DNA of 22,238 nucleotides from DASUWK01 sp036378435 (lineage in GTDB: Bacteria > Chloroflexota > Dormibacteria > Dormibacterales > Dormibacteraceae), in contig DASUWK010000002.1 in the NCBI GenBank assembly GCA_036378435.1, forward strand, positions 1 to 22,238, in the 5' to 3' direction. The position numbers and the translations under genes were made by a program. This document shows positions 8,839 to 15,259 of this stretch, piece after piece. A model generated the notes under the pieces. The model was given only the letters and a program-made list of their open reading frames with translations, did no database searches and was not told where the DNA came from. The stretch's first letter is position 1, and every line of letters starts with the position of its first letter.

Positions 8839-9915
8839 GGTCGTGGCCGCGGCCGCTTTCTCCTGCCAGTACCGCACAGGGTGCGTCACCCCGTGGTTCC
8901 GCTCGTACAGCTCCCAGTACTCGTCGTAGAGGGAGTGCATCCGGCCGGCGATCTCGTCCACCGCGGTGTCGCTCAGCTCGGCGGCCCGAAGGCGCTTGCT
9001 CAGCGAGTCGATTGCAAACTCGCGCGCCTCCAGCGGGTTGAGGCGGAAGCTGTCGGGGACGTCGCTGACGTCGCGGAAGGGAAGCTTCTCGTCCGGTCCC
9101 ACGACCACCGCGACAGCCGCCGGCAGCAGGTCGAGCACCTTGCGCGCGATGACGCGCGCCATCTCGGGGTTCTCGAGCACGCGCCGGCGCAGGGCCAGCA
9201 CGCCGAAGCCGATGTGCCGGGACTCGTCGCGGGCGACCGCCGTGAAGCCCGACACGAACCCGGGCAGGATGCCGATCCGGCGCAGGAGCCGCAGCGTGTT
9301 GCGCTGACCGCCGAGCGCCAGGTAGCCCTCGATGATCACGTGGTACGTGACGAGGCCCTCGACGAACGCCACGGGGTCCTTCGGGTCCAGGCGGCAGCGG
9401 TCGATCGCCTCCGGCAGCGCCTTGTAGAAGATCTCCTGGTAGCCCTGGCGGGCGGCTGGGCCGAAGTTGGTCATCGCGGCGTGGATGCCGCCTTCGTGAC
9501 CCAGGACCGCCGCGAAGTAGCGGTCGAAGAAGACGGCGTGCCTGGCTTCGTCCGCGACCTGCGTGGCCAGGAAGATCCGCTCGTCTTCTGAAGGCGCGGC
9601 GTGGAGGATCGGAGCCAGCGTGTCCGTGACGATCTGCTCGCCGACGAAGAACAGGGTCATCGTGGTCTTGAGCGTCGACTGGACCGGCGGCGGGATGTTG
9701 GCCCAGTCCTTCTTGTCCTGCTCGAAGTCCAGGTCGCTGACGGCCCACTGCTGGGTCTCCCAGCGGTGATAGAAGGAGGCGCTGTCGTTCTCCGGGCTCA
9801 GCAGCGCGTCCATCTGGGTCTGGACGTCATCAATGGAGACGTTGACCAGCTGGTTCAGCGGCGTCTCCTCGACGCGGCGAATCGCTTCGAGCGTGGCGAG
9901 ATCAGTCGTTGCCAT
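8836..9915 (-). CDS. R2-like ligand-binding oxidase (R2lox), Mn/Fe ferritin-like protein
   Basis: A 359-aa ferritin-like protein of the ribonucleotide reductase R2 superfamily. The six expected metal ligands are visible: Glu93 (FFVGEQIV), Glu123 and His126 (DEARH), Glu196 (HVIIEGYL), Glu231 and His234 (DESRH). The residue four after His126, the radical Tyr of classical R2, is Phe130, and the first ligand is Glu rather than Asp; both are typical of R2c and R2lox. The Val-Tyr ether pair known for R2lox (V72 and Y162 in the Geobacillus protein) maps to Val96 (ligand +3) and Tyr191 (ligand -5). R2lox binds a long-chain fatty-acid-like ligand; its physiological substrate is unknown. No large nrdA subunit is nearby. 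ATG 9915 is chosen over ATG 9927 because TATGAT (9923-9928) lies 7 nt upstream and contains the earlier ATG. A simple R2c subunit is the alternative. Confidence 0.85.
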   Translation of the reverse strand: MATTDLATLEAIRRVEETPLNQLVNVSIDDVQTQMDALLSPENDSASFYHRWETQQWAVSDLDFEQDKKDWANIPPPVQSTLKTTMTLFFVGEQIVTDTLAPILHAAPSEDERIFLATQVADEARHAVFFDRYFAAVLGHEGGIHAAMTNFGPAARQGYQEIFYKALPEAIDRCRLDPKDPVAFVEGLVTYHVIIEGYLALGGQRNTLRLLRRIGILPGFVSGFTAVARDESRHIGFGVLALRRRVLENPEMARVIARKVLDLLPAAVAVVVGPDEKLPFRDVSDVPDSFRLNPLEAREFAIDSLSKRLRAAELSDTAVDEIAGRMHSLYDEYWELYERNHGVTHPVRYWQEKAAAATT

Positions 9916-10396
9916 GGCCCCGATCATATGAGACCGCGTGGCCGAGAAGGGATGCCCTGCTGCGCCACGCCCAAGTGAGCAGCGTGAGGCTGAGCGCCCA
10001 GGTGATCACGACGATCGCCATCTCCACGTAGCCAGAGGGGCCCGCGCCGAACCAGTCGTTCCGCCGCAGGTCGTAGAGGGCGTCCATCGATCCGAGGTAG
10101 AGGCCGGCGCCGCCGCCCGCGAGAACCCAGAAGAGCGCCAACGGGCTGCGGCGGGTAAGCGTCACCGCGCCCGCCGCGGTGCAGAGCGCCAGCCAGCTGT
10201 CGGCCAGCACGAACGACTCCTCGTGCTCGAAGTAAGCGGGACGGGCTTCGGTGGCCACCAGGGAGCGGTCGCCGAAGAACCAGATGACCCAGAACGCGAC
10301 GATCAGCAGCGTGACGGTGGCGAGCGCCGCGATGACGGCACGCCGGGCGGGTGGATCGACTCTCACGGCATGGATCGTAGGTTTGGCGGCTCGCAT
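9902..10396 (-). CDS. Four-helix integral membrane protein of unknown function
   Basis: A 164-aa protein. Hydrophobic segments lie near residues 21-43 (AVIAALATVTLLIVAFWVIW), 62-78, 84-105 (PLALFWVLAGGGAGLYLGSM) and 122-144 (MAIVVITWALSLTLLTWAW). I recognise no family. ATG 10396 is chosen because upstream residues are Arg/Pro-rich and run into the divergent gene; GGTGA two bases before the ATG is a weak ribosome site. Its 3' end overlaps the start of the R2lox gene by 14 bases, so read-through to R2lox is possible in addition to the internal promoter. The short region to the divergent start at 10429 must hold both promoters. Confidence 0.72.
   Translation of the reverse strand: MRAAKPTIHAVRVDPPARRAVIAALATVTLLIVAFWVIWFFGDRSLVATEARPAYFEHEESFVLADSWLALCTAAGAVTLTRRSPLALFWVLAGGGAGLYLGSMDALYDLRRNDWFGAGPSGYVEMAIVVITWALSLTLLTWAWRSRASLLGHAVSYDRGHGND
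9923..9928 (-). promoter_or_regulatory. -10 hexamer TATGAT for leaderless R2lox transcript
   Basis: TATGAT matches TATAAT at five of six bases and ends 7 nt before ATG 9915. Transcription would begin at about the start codon. It lies about 20 bases upstream of the end of the preceding membrane-protein gene, inside its coding sequence. No -35 match is seen. Confidence 0.6.
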
Positions 10397-10428
10397 TTCA
10401 CCGTCCCGATTTGTTACATGACTGGCCA

Positions 10429-12177
10429 GTGAAGCTCGCCAGGGTCGCCGCCGTCCTGTCAGCCGGCCTGGTGTGCGTGGGGACGGCGCTCGCCGTCCAC
10501 CCTGCCGCGGCGACCACGGCCCCCACGTTGCTGCGGGACAAGATGGCCGGCCGCTTCCTATTGACGCCGCCGGCTCCGAACACCGCGCATCCACAGGTGA
10601 TCCAGCCGGACACCCAGATCGAGCCGTCGATCGCCGTCAACCCCGCCAACCCGAACAACGCTGTGGTCGGTTTCCAGGAAGGGCGCGTAGCCGGAGCCGG
10701 CGACGAGACCAACGGCTACGCGACCACCTTCGACGGTGGCAGCACCTGGACCTACGGTGAGGTCCCGGGCCTCACCTACAACGTCGGCGGCGGTCCGTGG
10801 GATCGAGCGTCCGACGCCGTGGTCGCGTTTGGTCCCGACAACACCGTCTACTACAACTCGCTCGTCTTCGACGACTCGTCGATGATGGGCCTCTGCAGCA
10901 GCATGGCCGTCAACGTCTCGCACGACGGTGGCGCCCATTGGTCCGCGCCCGCATTCGTCCAGCTCGGCACCAACGACTGCACCGGCGGTACCAACGACAA
11001 GAACTGGATCGTCGTCGACCTCGGCCAGGGCTCGGGACACCACTACGGCCGGGTGTACATGGTCTGGGACCGCGAGGCGCCGGTCGTCTACAACTACTGC
11101 GACGCAGGTTGTGACAGCGCGAGCAACTGGCTGCCCAACTTCCTGACGATCAGCCTGTCGCAGGGCCTGGGCGCTTTCCCGGTGATCCTGCAGGACGGCA
11201 GCCTCGGTGTGGCTTACACAGCCATCACCTCGCCGCCGATCGCGTTCCCGAACAACGAGCCCGACGCGCAGCCGGGCAGCACGTACATCGACTGGGCGCT
11301 GGCGCCGGCCGCGGGCAGCACGGTCTGGCCGACGCCGCTGACCTTCACGCAGACCGCGATCCCCGTGGCCTCGCTGCAATCCGTCTGCTGCCGCTATCAG
11401 CGGGCGGGCGGCCTGCTCGCGGCGCAGGCCGACCAGGGCTCGGGGACCGTCTACATCACCTGGGAGGACCCGCGGTTCCGCACCGACGCCGGCGGGCCGC
11501 TGGTCAATGACGTCGTGCTGATCGCGTCGAGCGACCCGCACGGATTGACGTGGGGGCCGGTTACTCGCGTCAACCCCGGTCCCACCAACGACTTCGTCGA
11601 TCGCTACAACCCGGCGCTGGCCGTGGGCGCTGACGGGACGGTGCACCTGATGTACCGGCAGCGCCAGGAGGCCGCCGCCAGAACGTCGTTCAGCCTCACG
11701 ATCGACACCTACTACCAGCAGTCTCTCGACGGTGGCAAAACCTTCTCAACGCCGCTGAGAGTCGATGAGCAGCGGACGAGCTCTCTGTACGGCGCCTTCT
11801 CCCGCGCTGGCCTTTTCGAGGGCGACTACGACCAGCTGGCGACCGGCGGGTCGCTCGTGTACATCGCCCGCGACGAGGCCTATCCGCTCAGCGCCGGCGA
11901 GACGCCGGGGCTCGTCTACAGCCAGGCCAACGACGACTACGAAGGCAACCCGGCCGGCTGTGCCGGCGGCACCATCGTTCCGAGCTGCCTGACGCACCTG
12001 CACCAGCGCACGTGGGTCGCGGTCGTCGGAGTCGCCTCGGTCCGAGCCAGCGCCGGTTTCCCGGCAGCGGGGGCCAAGCCAGGCGCCATGTCGGCCTGGC
12101 TGCCTCTGGCTGTCGTGCTCGGTGAGGCGATCCTGCTGCTGGCTCTGGTGGCCTGGCGCCGGAGGCGGCCGGCCTAG
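10429..12177 (+). CDS. Exported Asp-box (BNR/sialidase-like) beta-propeller with C-terminal membrane anchor
   Basis: A 582-aa surface protein. The N-terminus is a signal peptide (VKLARVAAVLSAGLVCVGTALA, with likely cleavage after Ala-rich PAAA). Asp-box motifs mark propeller blades: TFDGGSTWTYG, VSHDGGAHWSAP, SSDPHGLTWGPV and SLDGGKTFSTPL. The C-terminus has a hydrophobic helix (WLPLAVVLGEAILLLALVAW) ending in RRRRPA, as in sortase substrates or tail-anchored proteins, but no canonical LPXTG precedes it; the nearest sequence is FPAAG. Asp-box propellers include sialidases, other glycosidases and non-enzymatic proteins, and I do not see the full sialidase Arg triad clearly. GTG 10429 is chosen because it begins the signal peptide; TTACAT lies 9 nt upstream. 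TTG 10411 is less likely. The convergent sortase gene directly downstream suggests cell-surface attachment. Confidence 0.75.
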   Translation: MKLARVAAVLSAGLVCVGTALAVHPAAATTAPTLLRDKMAGRFLLTPPAPNTAHPQVIQPDTQIEPSIAVNPANPNNAVVGFQEGRVAGAGDETNGYATTFDGGSTWTYGEVPGLTYNVGGGPWDRASDAVVAFGPDNTVYYNSLVFDDSSMMGLCSSMAVNVSHDGGAHWSAPAFVQLGTNDCTGGTNDKNWIVVDLGQGSGHHYGRVYMVWDREAPVVYNYCDAGCDSASNWLPNFLTISLSQGLGAFPVILQDGSLGVAYTAITSPPIAFPNNEPDAQPGSTYIDWALAPAAGSTVWPTPLTFTQTAIPVASLQSVCCRYQRAGGLLAAQADQGSGTVYITWEDPRFRTDAGGPLVNDVVLIASSDPHGLTWGPVTRVNPGPTNDFVDRYNPALAVGADGTVHLMYRQRQEAAARTSFSLTIDTYYQQSLDGGKTFSTPLRVDEQRTSSLYGAFSRAGLFEGDYDQLATGGSLVYIARDEAYPLSAGETPGLVYSQANDDYEGNPAGCAGGTIVPSCLTHLHQRTWVAVVGVASVRASAGFPAAGAKPGAMSAWLPLAVVLGEAILLLALVAWRRRRPA

Positions 12178-12839
12178 ACCAGGAGGGCGTCGACCACGAG
12201 GCGCTCGCTGTAAGTGCCGGCGCGGCTGTTCCAGCTGCCGCCGCAGGTCACCAGGCTGAGCCGGGGTGGTCCGGCCGAGGCGAGAAAACCCGGCGGCGGC
12301 GAGGTGTACGGGAACCAGTTCAGCGCACTGACCTTGAACTCGATGGTGGTCGCGCCCGCGATCACCTCGACCAGGTCGCCCGGCTTGAGCTGCGCCAGGT
12401 GCTCGAACAGCGCCGGACCCGTGTACCAGTCCAGGTGCCCGTCGATGACGGCGTCGCCGGGCTGACCTGGCGCCGGCCCGTAGCGGTACCAGGCGGCATC
12501 CCAGATCGAGGCGGGAACGCCGACGTGTCCTTGGCCGTCGGTCCCCACGGCCTCCACGCCGGCGTCGATGGCGAGGGCTGGGATCTTAAGCCGGAAGACG
12601 TAGACGCCGTGATAGGGCGCGCTGCTGACTCCGGGCGGGGGATGAGGGGCGCTGTCGGTCGTCGCGGTGATGGCTGGCAGGCTTGGGGTGGCGGCGGCCG
12701 CGGCAGGAGAGTGACCTCGCACTGCGCGGGTCACGACAGCGTGAGCGGCCAGCGCTGCGGATACCGCGACCATCACCGCCGCCAGCGCGGCGAGGCTGGC
12801 GTAGAGCGAGGCGGTCAGCCGTCGTGGAGCGTGCTGCAA
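12174..12839 (-). CDS. Sortase, class F/E-like transpeptidase
   Basis: A 221-aa membrane-anchored transpeptidase that would attach secreted proteins to the cell wall or to each other. Residues about 13-37 are the N-terminal anchor, with a Pro/Ala-rich linker to about 72. The sortase domain starts at VFRLKIPALAIDAGVEAVG. Catalytic residues are visible: His135 in VIDGHLDW, Cys199 in LVTCGGSW and Arg213 in SERLVV. Length and arrangement suit single-domain class F-type sortases of high-GC Gram-positives. TTG 12839 is the only upstream start that keeps the anchor intact; no good ribosome site is visible, and TAGCCT lies 10 nt before it, so the start is uncertain. Its TAG stop shares the bases CTAG with the stop of the convergent propeller gene. 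That gene, with its C-terminal anchor, is the obvious candidate substrate. Confidence 0.87.
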   Translation of the reverse strand: MQHAPRRLTASLYASLAALAAVMVAVSAALAAHAVVTRAVRGHSPAAAAATPSLPAITATTDSAPHPPPGVSSAPYHGVYVFRLKIPALAIDAGVEAVGTDGQGHVGVPASIWDAAWYRYGPAPGQPGDAVIDGHLDWYTGPALFEHLAQLKPGDLVEVIAGATTIEFKVSALNWFPYTSPPPGFLASAGPPRLSLVTCGGSWNSRAGTYSERLVVDALLV

Positions 12840-12875
12840 GGCGGGGTCTAGGCTAGCCCGGCTGCCGGCGGCAAC

Positions 12876-14015
12876 TCACCCTGTCACGCGACCGACGCCG
12901 AACTGGTTGCCGACGGCAACGACGGTTGAGCCTGCGAAATCCACCTCCAGCAGGTCTTCTGAGGCCGAAAGCTCGGCCACGCGCTGGTCGGTGCTGGTGT
13001 CGATGACATCGGTCGGATCTCCAGTGCCTTTGGGTCCCGCCACGTACGCGTAGCGCCCGTTGATGTCGAAAGTCACCCAGTGCGGCCCCGGATTGCTCAC
13101 CCGGACCAGCGCCACCTGCCGGGGCGGCGACAGCGTCATGTCGAAGACATGGACCTCGGGCGCGACGCCGTCGTTGAGCCAGACCTGGCGCTCGTCCGGG
13201 CTGAACGCGATGCCATGCCCGGTCGAGCCCGACGCGGGGACGGACTCGACGACGCGCCCCGTCGTCAGGTCGCCAACCTGGAAGCCCGTGTAGCCGAGGA
13301 CGTCGTTGACGACCCGTGTGCCGCGACCGTTCACGGCGAACGGAGCCAGGATGCCGCTGCAGCAGTAACCACTGACGGTCCCGACGACCTGGTCGGTCGT
13401 CGTGCTGCCGATGTAGAGCGCATGTGTGGCCGACTTCGTCTCCATGTACACGCGGCTGCCGTCAGGGCTGACCAGCGTGTCATGGCTCCGCGGCGGCAGC
13501 GTGATGCGACTCCGAACGTCGCCCGTGAGAGCGTCCACCACCAGCTCATACGGCGATGACGCGTCGCTCTCCCAGGTCGGGAGATAGAGCGTCTTGCCGT
13601 CCGGGGTGACGCTGCCGCGGTCGACGCCGGGGCTGTGCAGCACCTTGTCCCAGAGCACGGCCCCGGTGACCAGGTCGACGCTGGCGACGTGGCCCTGGCC
13701 GCCGCGGTTGTACATGACGTAGAAGCGGTGCGTCGGGACGGCCGCCGCGGCGCCGCGCACGTCTCCGCAGCATGTGAACACGGACAGCGTGCGCAGCAGC
13801 GCGTGTGCTTGGTCGATCGCGTAGACGTGCAGGGTGCCGTCGTCCTGGGCGGCATAGATCAGCCGCTGCGGCGCGGTGGGCGATGCAGTCGCCACCGGGG
13901 CCGGCGGAGTCACCGTCGCTCTCGCCGCCGACCTGGCGGGAGCGGCGGTGCAGGAGACCGCAAGCGCGAGGGCCATGCTCAGCCAAGGAGCCATCCGCAG
14001 GCGCACGGCGATCAC
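12876..14015 (-). CDS. Secreted YncE-like beta-propeller protein, possible lipoprotein
   Basis: A 379-aa protein. The N-terminus (MAPWLSMALALAVSC) is a signal peptide; AVSC is an acceptable though imperfect lipobox, so lipid anchoring at that Cys is possible. The rest is a seven-bladed YVTN/YncE-type propeller, with repeated blade ends such as TPDGKTLYLP, SPDGSRVYME, SPDERQVWLN and DINGRYAYVAG. Such proteins bind ligands or other proteins and are rarely enzymes. Two vicinal Cys pairs occur (FTCCGD and GYCCSG). GTG 14015 is preceded by TACGTT (14022-14027) with 6 nt between, matching the leaderless pattern; ATG 13994 is an alternative that also keeps the signal peptide. It lies between the sortase gene and the EXORDIUM-like gene, all on the minus strand, and the terminator at 14049-14070 separates it from the latter. 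Confidence 0.75.
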   Translation of the reverse strand: MIAVRLRMAPWLSMALALAVSCTAAPARSAARATVTPPAPVATASPTAPQRLIYAAQDDGTLHVYAIDQAHALLRTLSVFTCCGDVRGAAAAVPTHRFYVMYNRGGQGHVASVDLVTGAVLWDKVLHSPGVDRGSVTPDGKTLYLPTWESDASSPYELVVDALTGDVRSRITLPPRSHDTLVSPDGSRVYMETKSATHALYIGSTTTDQVVGTVSGYCCSGILAPFAVNGRGTRVVNDVLGYTGFQVGDLTTGRVVESVPASGSTGHGIAFSPDERQVWLNDGVAPEVHVFDMTLSPPRQVALVRVSNPGPHWVTFDINGRYAYVAGPKGTGDPTDVIDTSTDQRVAELSASEDLLEVDFAGSTVVAVGNQFGVGRVTG

Positions 14016-14021
14016 GCCGAC

Positions 14022-14027
14022 AACGTA
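14022..14027 (-). promoter_or_regulatory. Candidate -10 hexamer TACGTT for the YncE-like gene
   Basis: TANNNT hexamer with 6 nt to the GTG at 14015; no Shine-Dalgarno is present. It lies just past the terminator of the preceding gene on the same strand, where a new promoter is needed. Confidence 0.45.
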
Positions 14028-14034
14028 CTCGCGC

Positions 14035-14070
14035 CTTCAAAGAAGAGAGGGCGGGCCATTCGGCCCGCCC
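14035..14070 (-). terminator. Rho-independent terminator after the EXORDIUM-like gene
   Basis: Perfect 9-bp arms GGGCGGGCC and GGCCCGCCC (14049-14057 and 14062-14070) enclose a 4-base loop. On the minus strand the hairpin is followed by TCTCTTCTTT. It begins 28 bases after the TGA at 14099-14101. It is the only textbook terminator I find in the window. Confidence 0.85.
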
Positions 14071-14098
14071 TGCTCATGAATTCCGATCGGTCAGGCGA

Positions 14099-15082
14099 TC
14101 AGACGCAGTTGTTGGCGCTGTTGCTCCAGAGCGACTGCACCGCGAACACGTGGCCGCCGCCGGAGATGTTGTAGACCGGCACGCCATTGGCCTGGGTGCC
14201 CCAGGCGCAGATGTCGCCGGTTTCGGCGCCGCTGCTGTCCCGCCAGCCCGGGTTGGTCAGTGGGAGGGCGTCCGTCGCCGTCTCGGCCAGCTCGTGGCCG
14301 CTGACGATCGAGTAGCCGTCGAGGAAGCCGTTGCCGAACGCGTTGTTGTTGTTGAAGTAGTCCTCGCCGCAGCCGGCGGCGACGTCCGGCAGGTAGGGCA
14401 TCACCGAGTAGGAGATCCGATTGCCGGCGCCGTCATAGATCTCGTTGTGGTAAGCGCAGTACGCGCCGAAGCCGGCCGGGATCGAGCCCTGCGGCAGATA
14501 GATCATGTAGTCGGCGTTGGGGCTGTAGCCGAAGTGCGCTTCGGCGTTGAGAGCCTCGGACCCGAGCAGGTTCGCCAGCGTCTCCGCGGTTCGTGTCGTG
14601 CCCGGCGGTTGGTCGACCGTGCAGACCTCGCTGCAGTTGTCGGTGACGACTCCGGGCGGCGGCGGGGTGTCGGCGGTGTCGGTCCAGGTGCCGCCCCACG
14701 ACGCTGACGCGCCGTACTGCGCCTGCGAGCCGATCCACGTGCTGCCCGGCACGGCGGACGAAAGGAACCCGTTGATATACGTCATCGCGGTCGACGCCGC
14801 GTTGCTGTAGGTCATCGCGGTGCTGCTGGTGCAGCTCGTGTAGTAGCCCTCGCAGAAGACGCTCGACTGCGCCTCGGTGGTGTCAGGCCACCCGGTGACC
14901 CACTGCTGGCCCCAGAAGATCGAGTAGATGACGGAGGCTTGAGTCCGGCCTCCGTGGTTGATCAGTGGCGGACTGCCGTTGGTGAACGCGGCTGAAGCGG
15001 TCACCACGGGCGTTGCCATGATGACGGCGATGCCGGCGACGACGCCGAGACGGGCGAATCTTGGAATGGTGCGGTTGAACAA
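14099..15082 (-). CDS. Secreted EXORDIUM/PHI-1-like protein with HELAE motif
   Basis: A 327-aa exported protein. The start is decided by the ribosome site: GGAGG (15091-15095) lies 8 nt before TTG 15082, while ATG 15115 has none. Residues 1-31 are a clean signal peptide (MFNRTIPRFARLGVVAGIAV, cleavage near TASA). The mature part opens with NHGGRTQASVIYSIFWGQQW. Near the C-terminus is SGHELAETATDALPLTNPGW followed by ETGDICAW. This order (GG...WG..W, then GHELAE, then a GW and E.GD.C block) recalls the plant PHI-1/EXORDIUM family, which has bacterial relatives of unknown activity. HELAE followed by a distal Glu could suggest a zinc site, but catalysis is unproven. Several Cys suggest disulfides. 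It has its own strong promoter and terminator, so it is a single-gene unit. Confidence 0.65.
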   Translation of the reverse strand: MFNRTIPRFARLGVVAGIAVIMATPVVTASAAFTNGSPPLINHGGRTQASVIYSIFWGQQWVTGWPDTTEAQSSVFCEGYYTSCTSSTAMTYSNAASTAMTYINGFLSSAVPGSTWIGSQAQYGASASWGGTWTDTADTPPPPGVVTDNCSEVCTVDQPPGTTRTAETLANLLGSEALNAEAHFGYSPNADYMIYLPQGSIPAGFGAYCAYHNEIYDGAGNRISYSVMPYLPDVAAGCGEDYFNNNNAFGNGFLDGYSIVSGHELAETATDALPLTNPGWRDSSGAETGDICAWGTQANGVPVYNISGGGHVFAVQSLWSNSANNCV

Positions 15083-15090
15083 AAAGTCAC

Positions 15091-15095
15091 CCTCC
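15091..15095 (-). promoter_or_regulatory. Shine-Dalgarno GGAGG deciding the TTG start at 15082
   Basis: GGAGG with an 8-nt spacer to TTG. It lies inside the longer frame from ATG 15115 and argues that that frame is not the real start. Confidence 0.75.
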
Positions 15096-15146
15096 GATTG
15101 GATAGATAGTGACATCCATGAGGGCAGGTAACCGCCCCTTCGGCTG

Positions 15147-15175
15147 ATTATAGTTTCGGGCTCTGGCGGTGTCGA
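15147..15175 (-). promoter_or_regulatory. Sigma70-type promoter of the EXORDIUM-like gene
   Basis: On the minus strand, -35 TCGACA (15170-15175) and a perfect -10 TATAAT (15147-15152) are separated by exactly 17 nt. Transcription should begin near 15140, giving a leader of about 58 nt before TTG 15082. It is the closest match to consensus in the window and suggests high expression. Confidence 0.8.
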
Positions 15176-15246
15176 GTAAACGGCCGGTCTCGTCCATCGC
15201 CGGTACTCGGAACGGAATCGGGTGCTCTACGGAGCGCGGACGGACC

Positions 15247-15252
15247 TACCAT
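15247..15252 (+). promoter_or_regulatory. Candidate -10 hexamer TACCAT for the thioredoxin-reductase-like gene
   Basis: TANNNT hexamer with exactly 7 nt to ATG 15260, no Shine-Dalgarno and no evident -35. The remaining bases between 15176 and 15246 show no other signal. Confidence 0.5.
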
Positions 15253-15259
15253 CCCGCCC

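Noticed and set aside
8786..9748. 320-aa second minus-strand frame in the R2lox region
   Set aside because: Composition is a frame-shifted shadow of R2lox, which has all metal ligands in its own frame.
12020..12177. LPXTG sorting signal in the Asp-box propeller
   Set aside because: The helix and basic tail are there but no LPXTG or LAXTG; only FPAAG, kept as a hypothesis.
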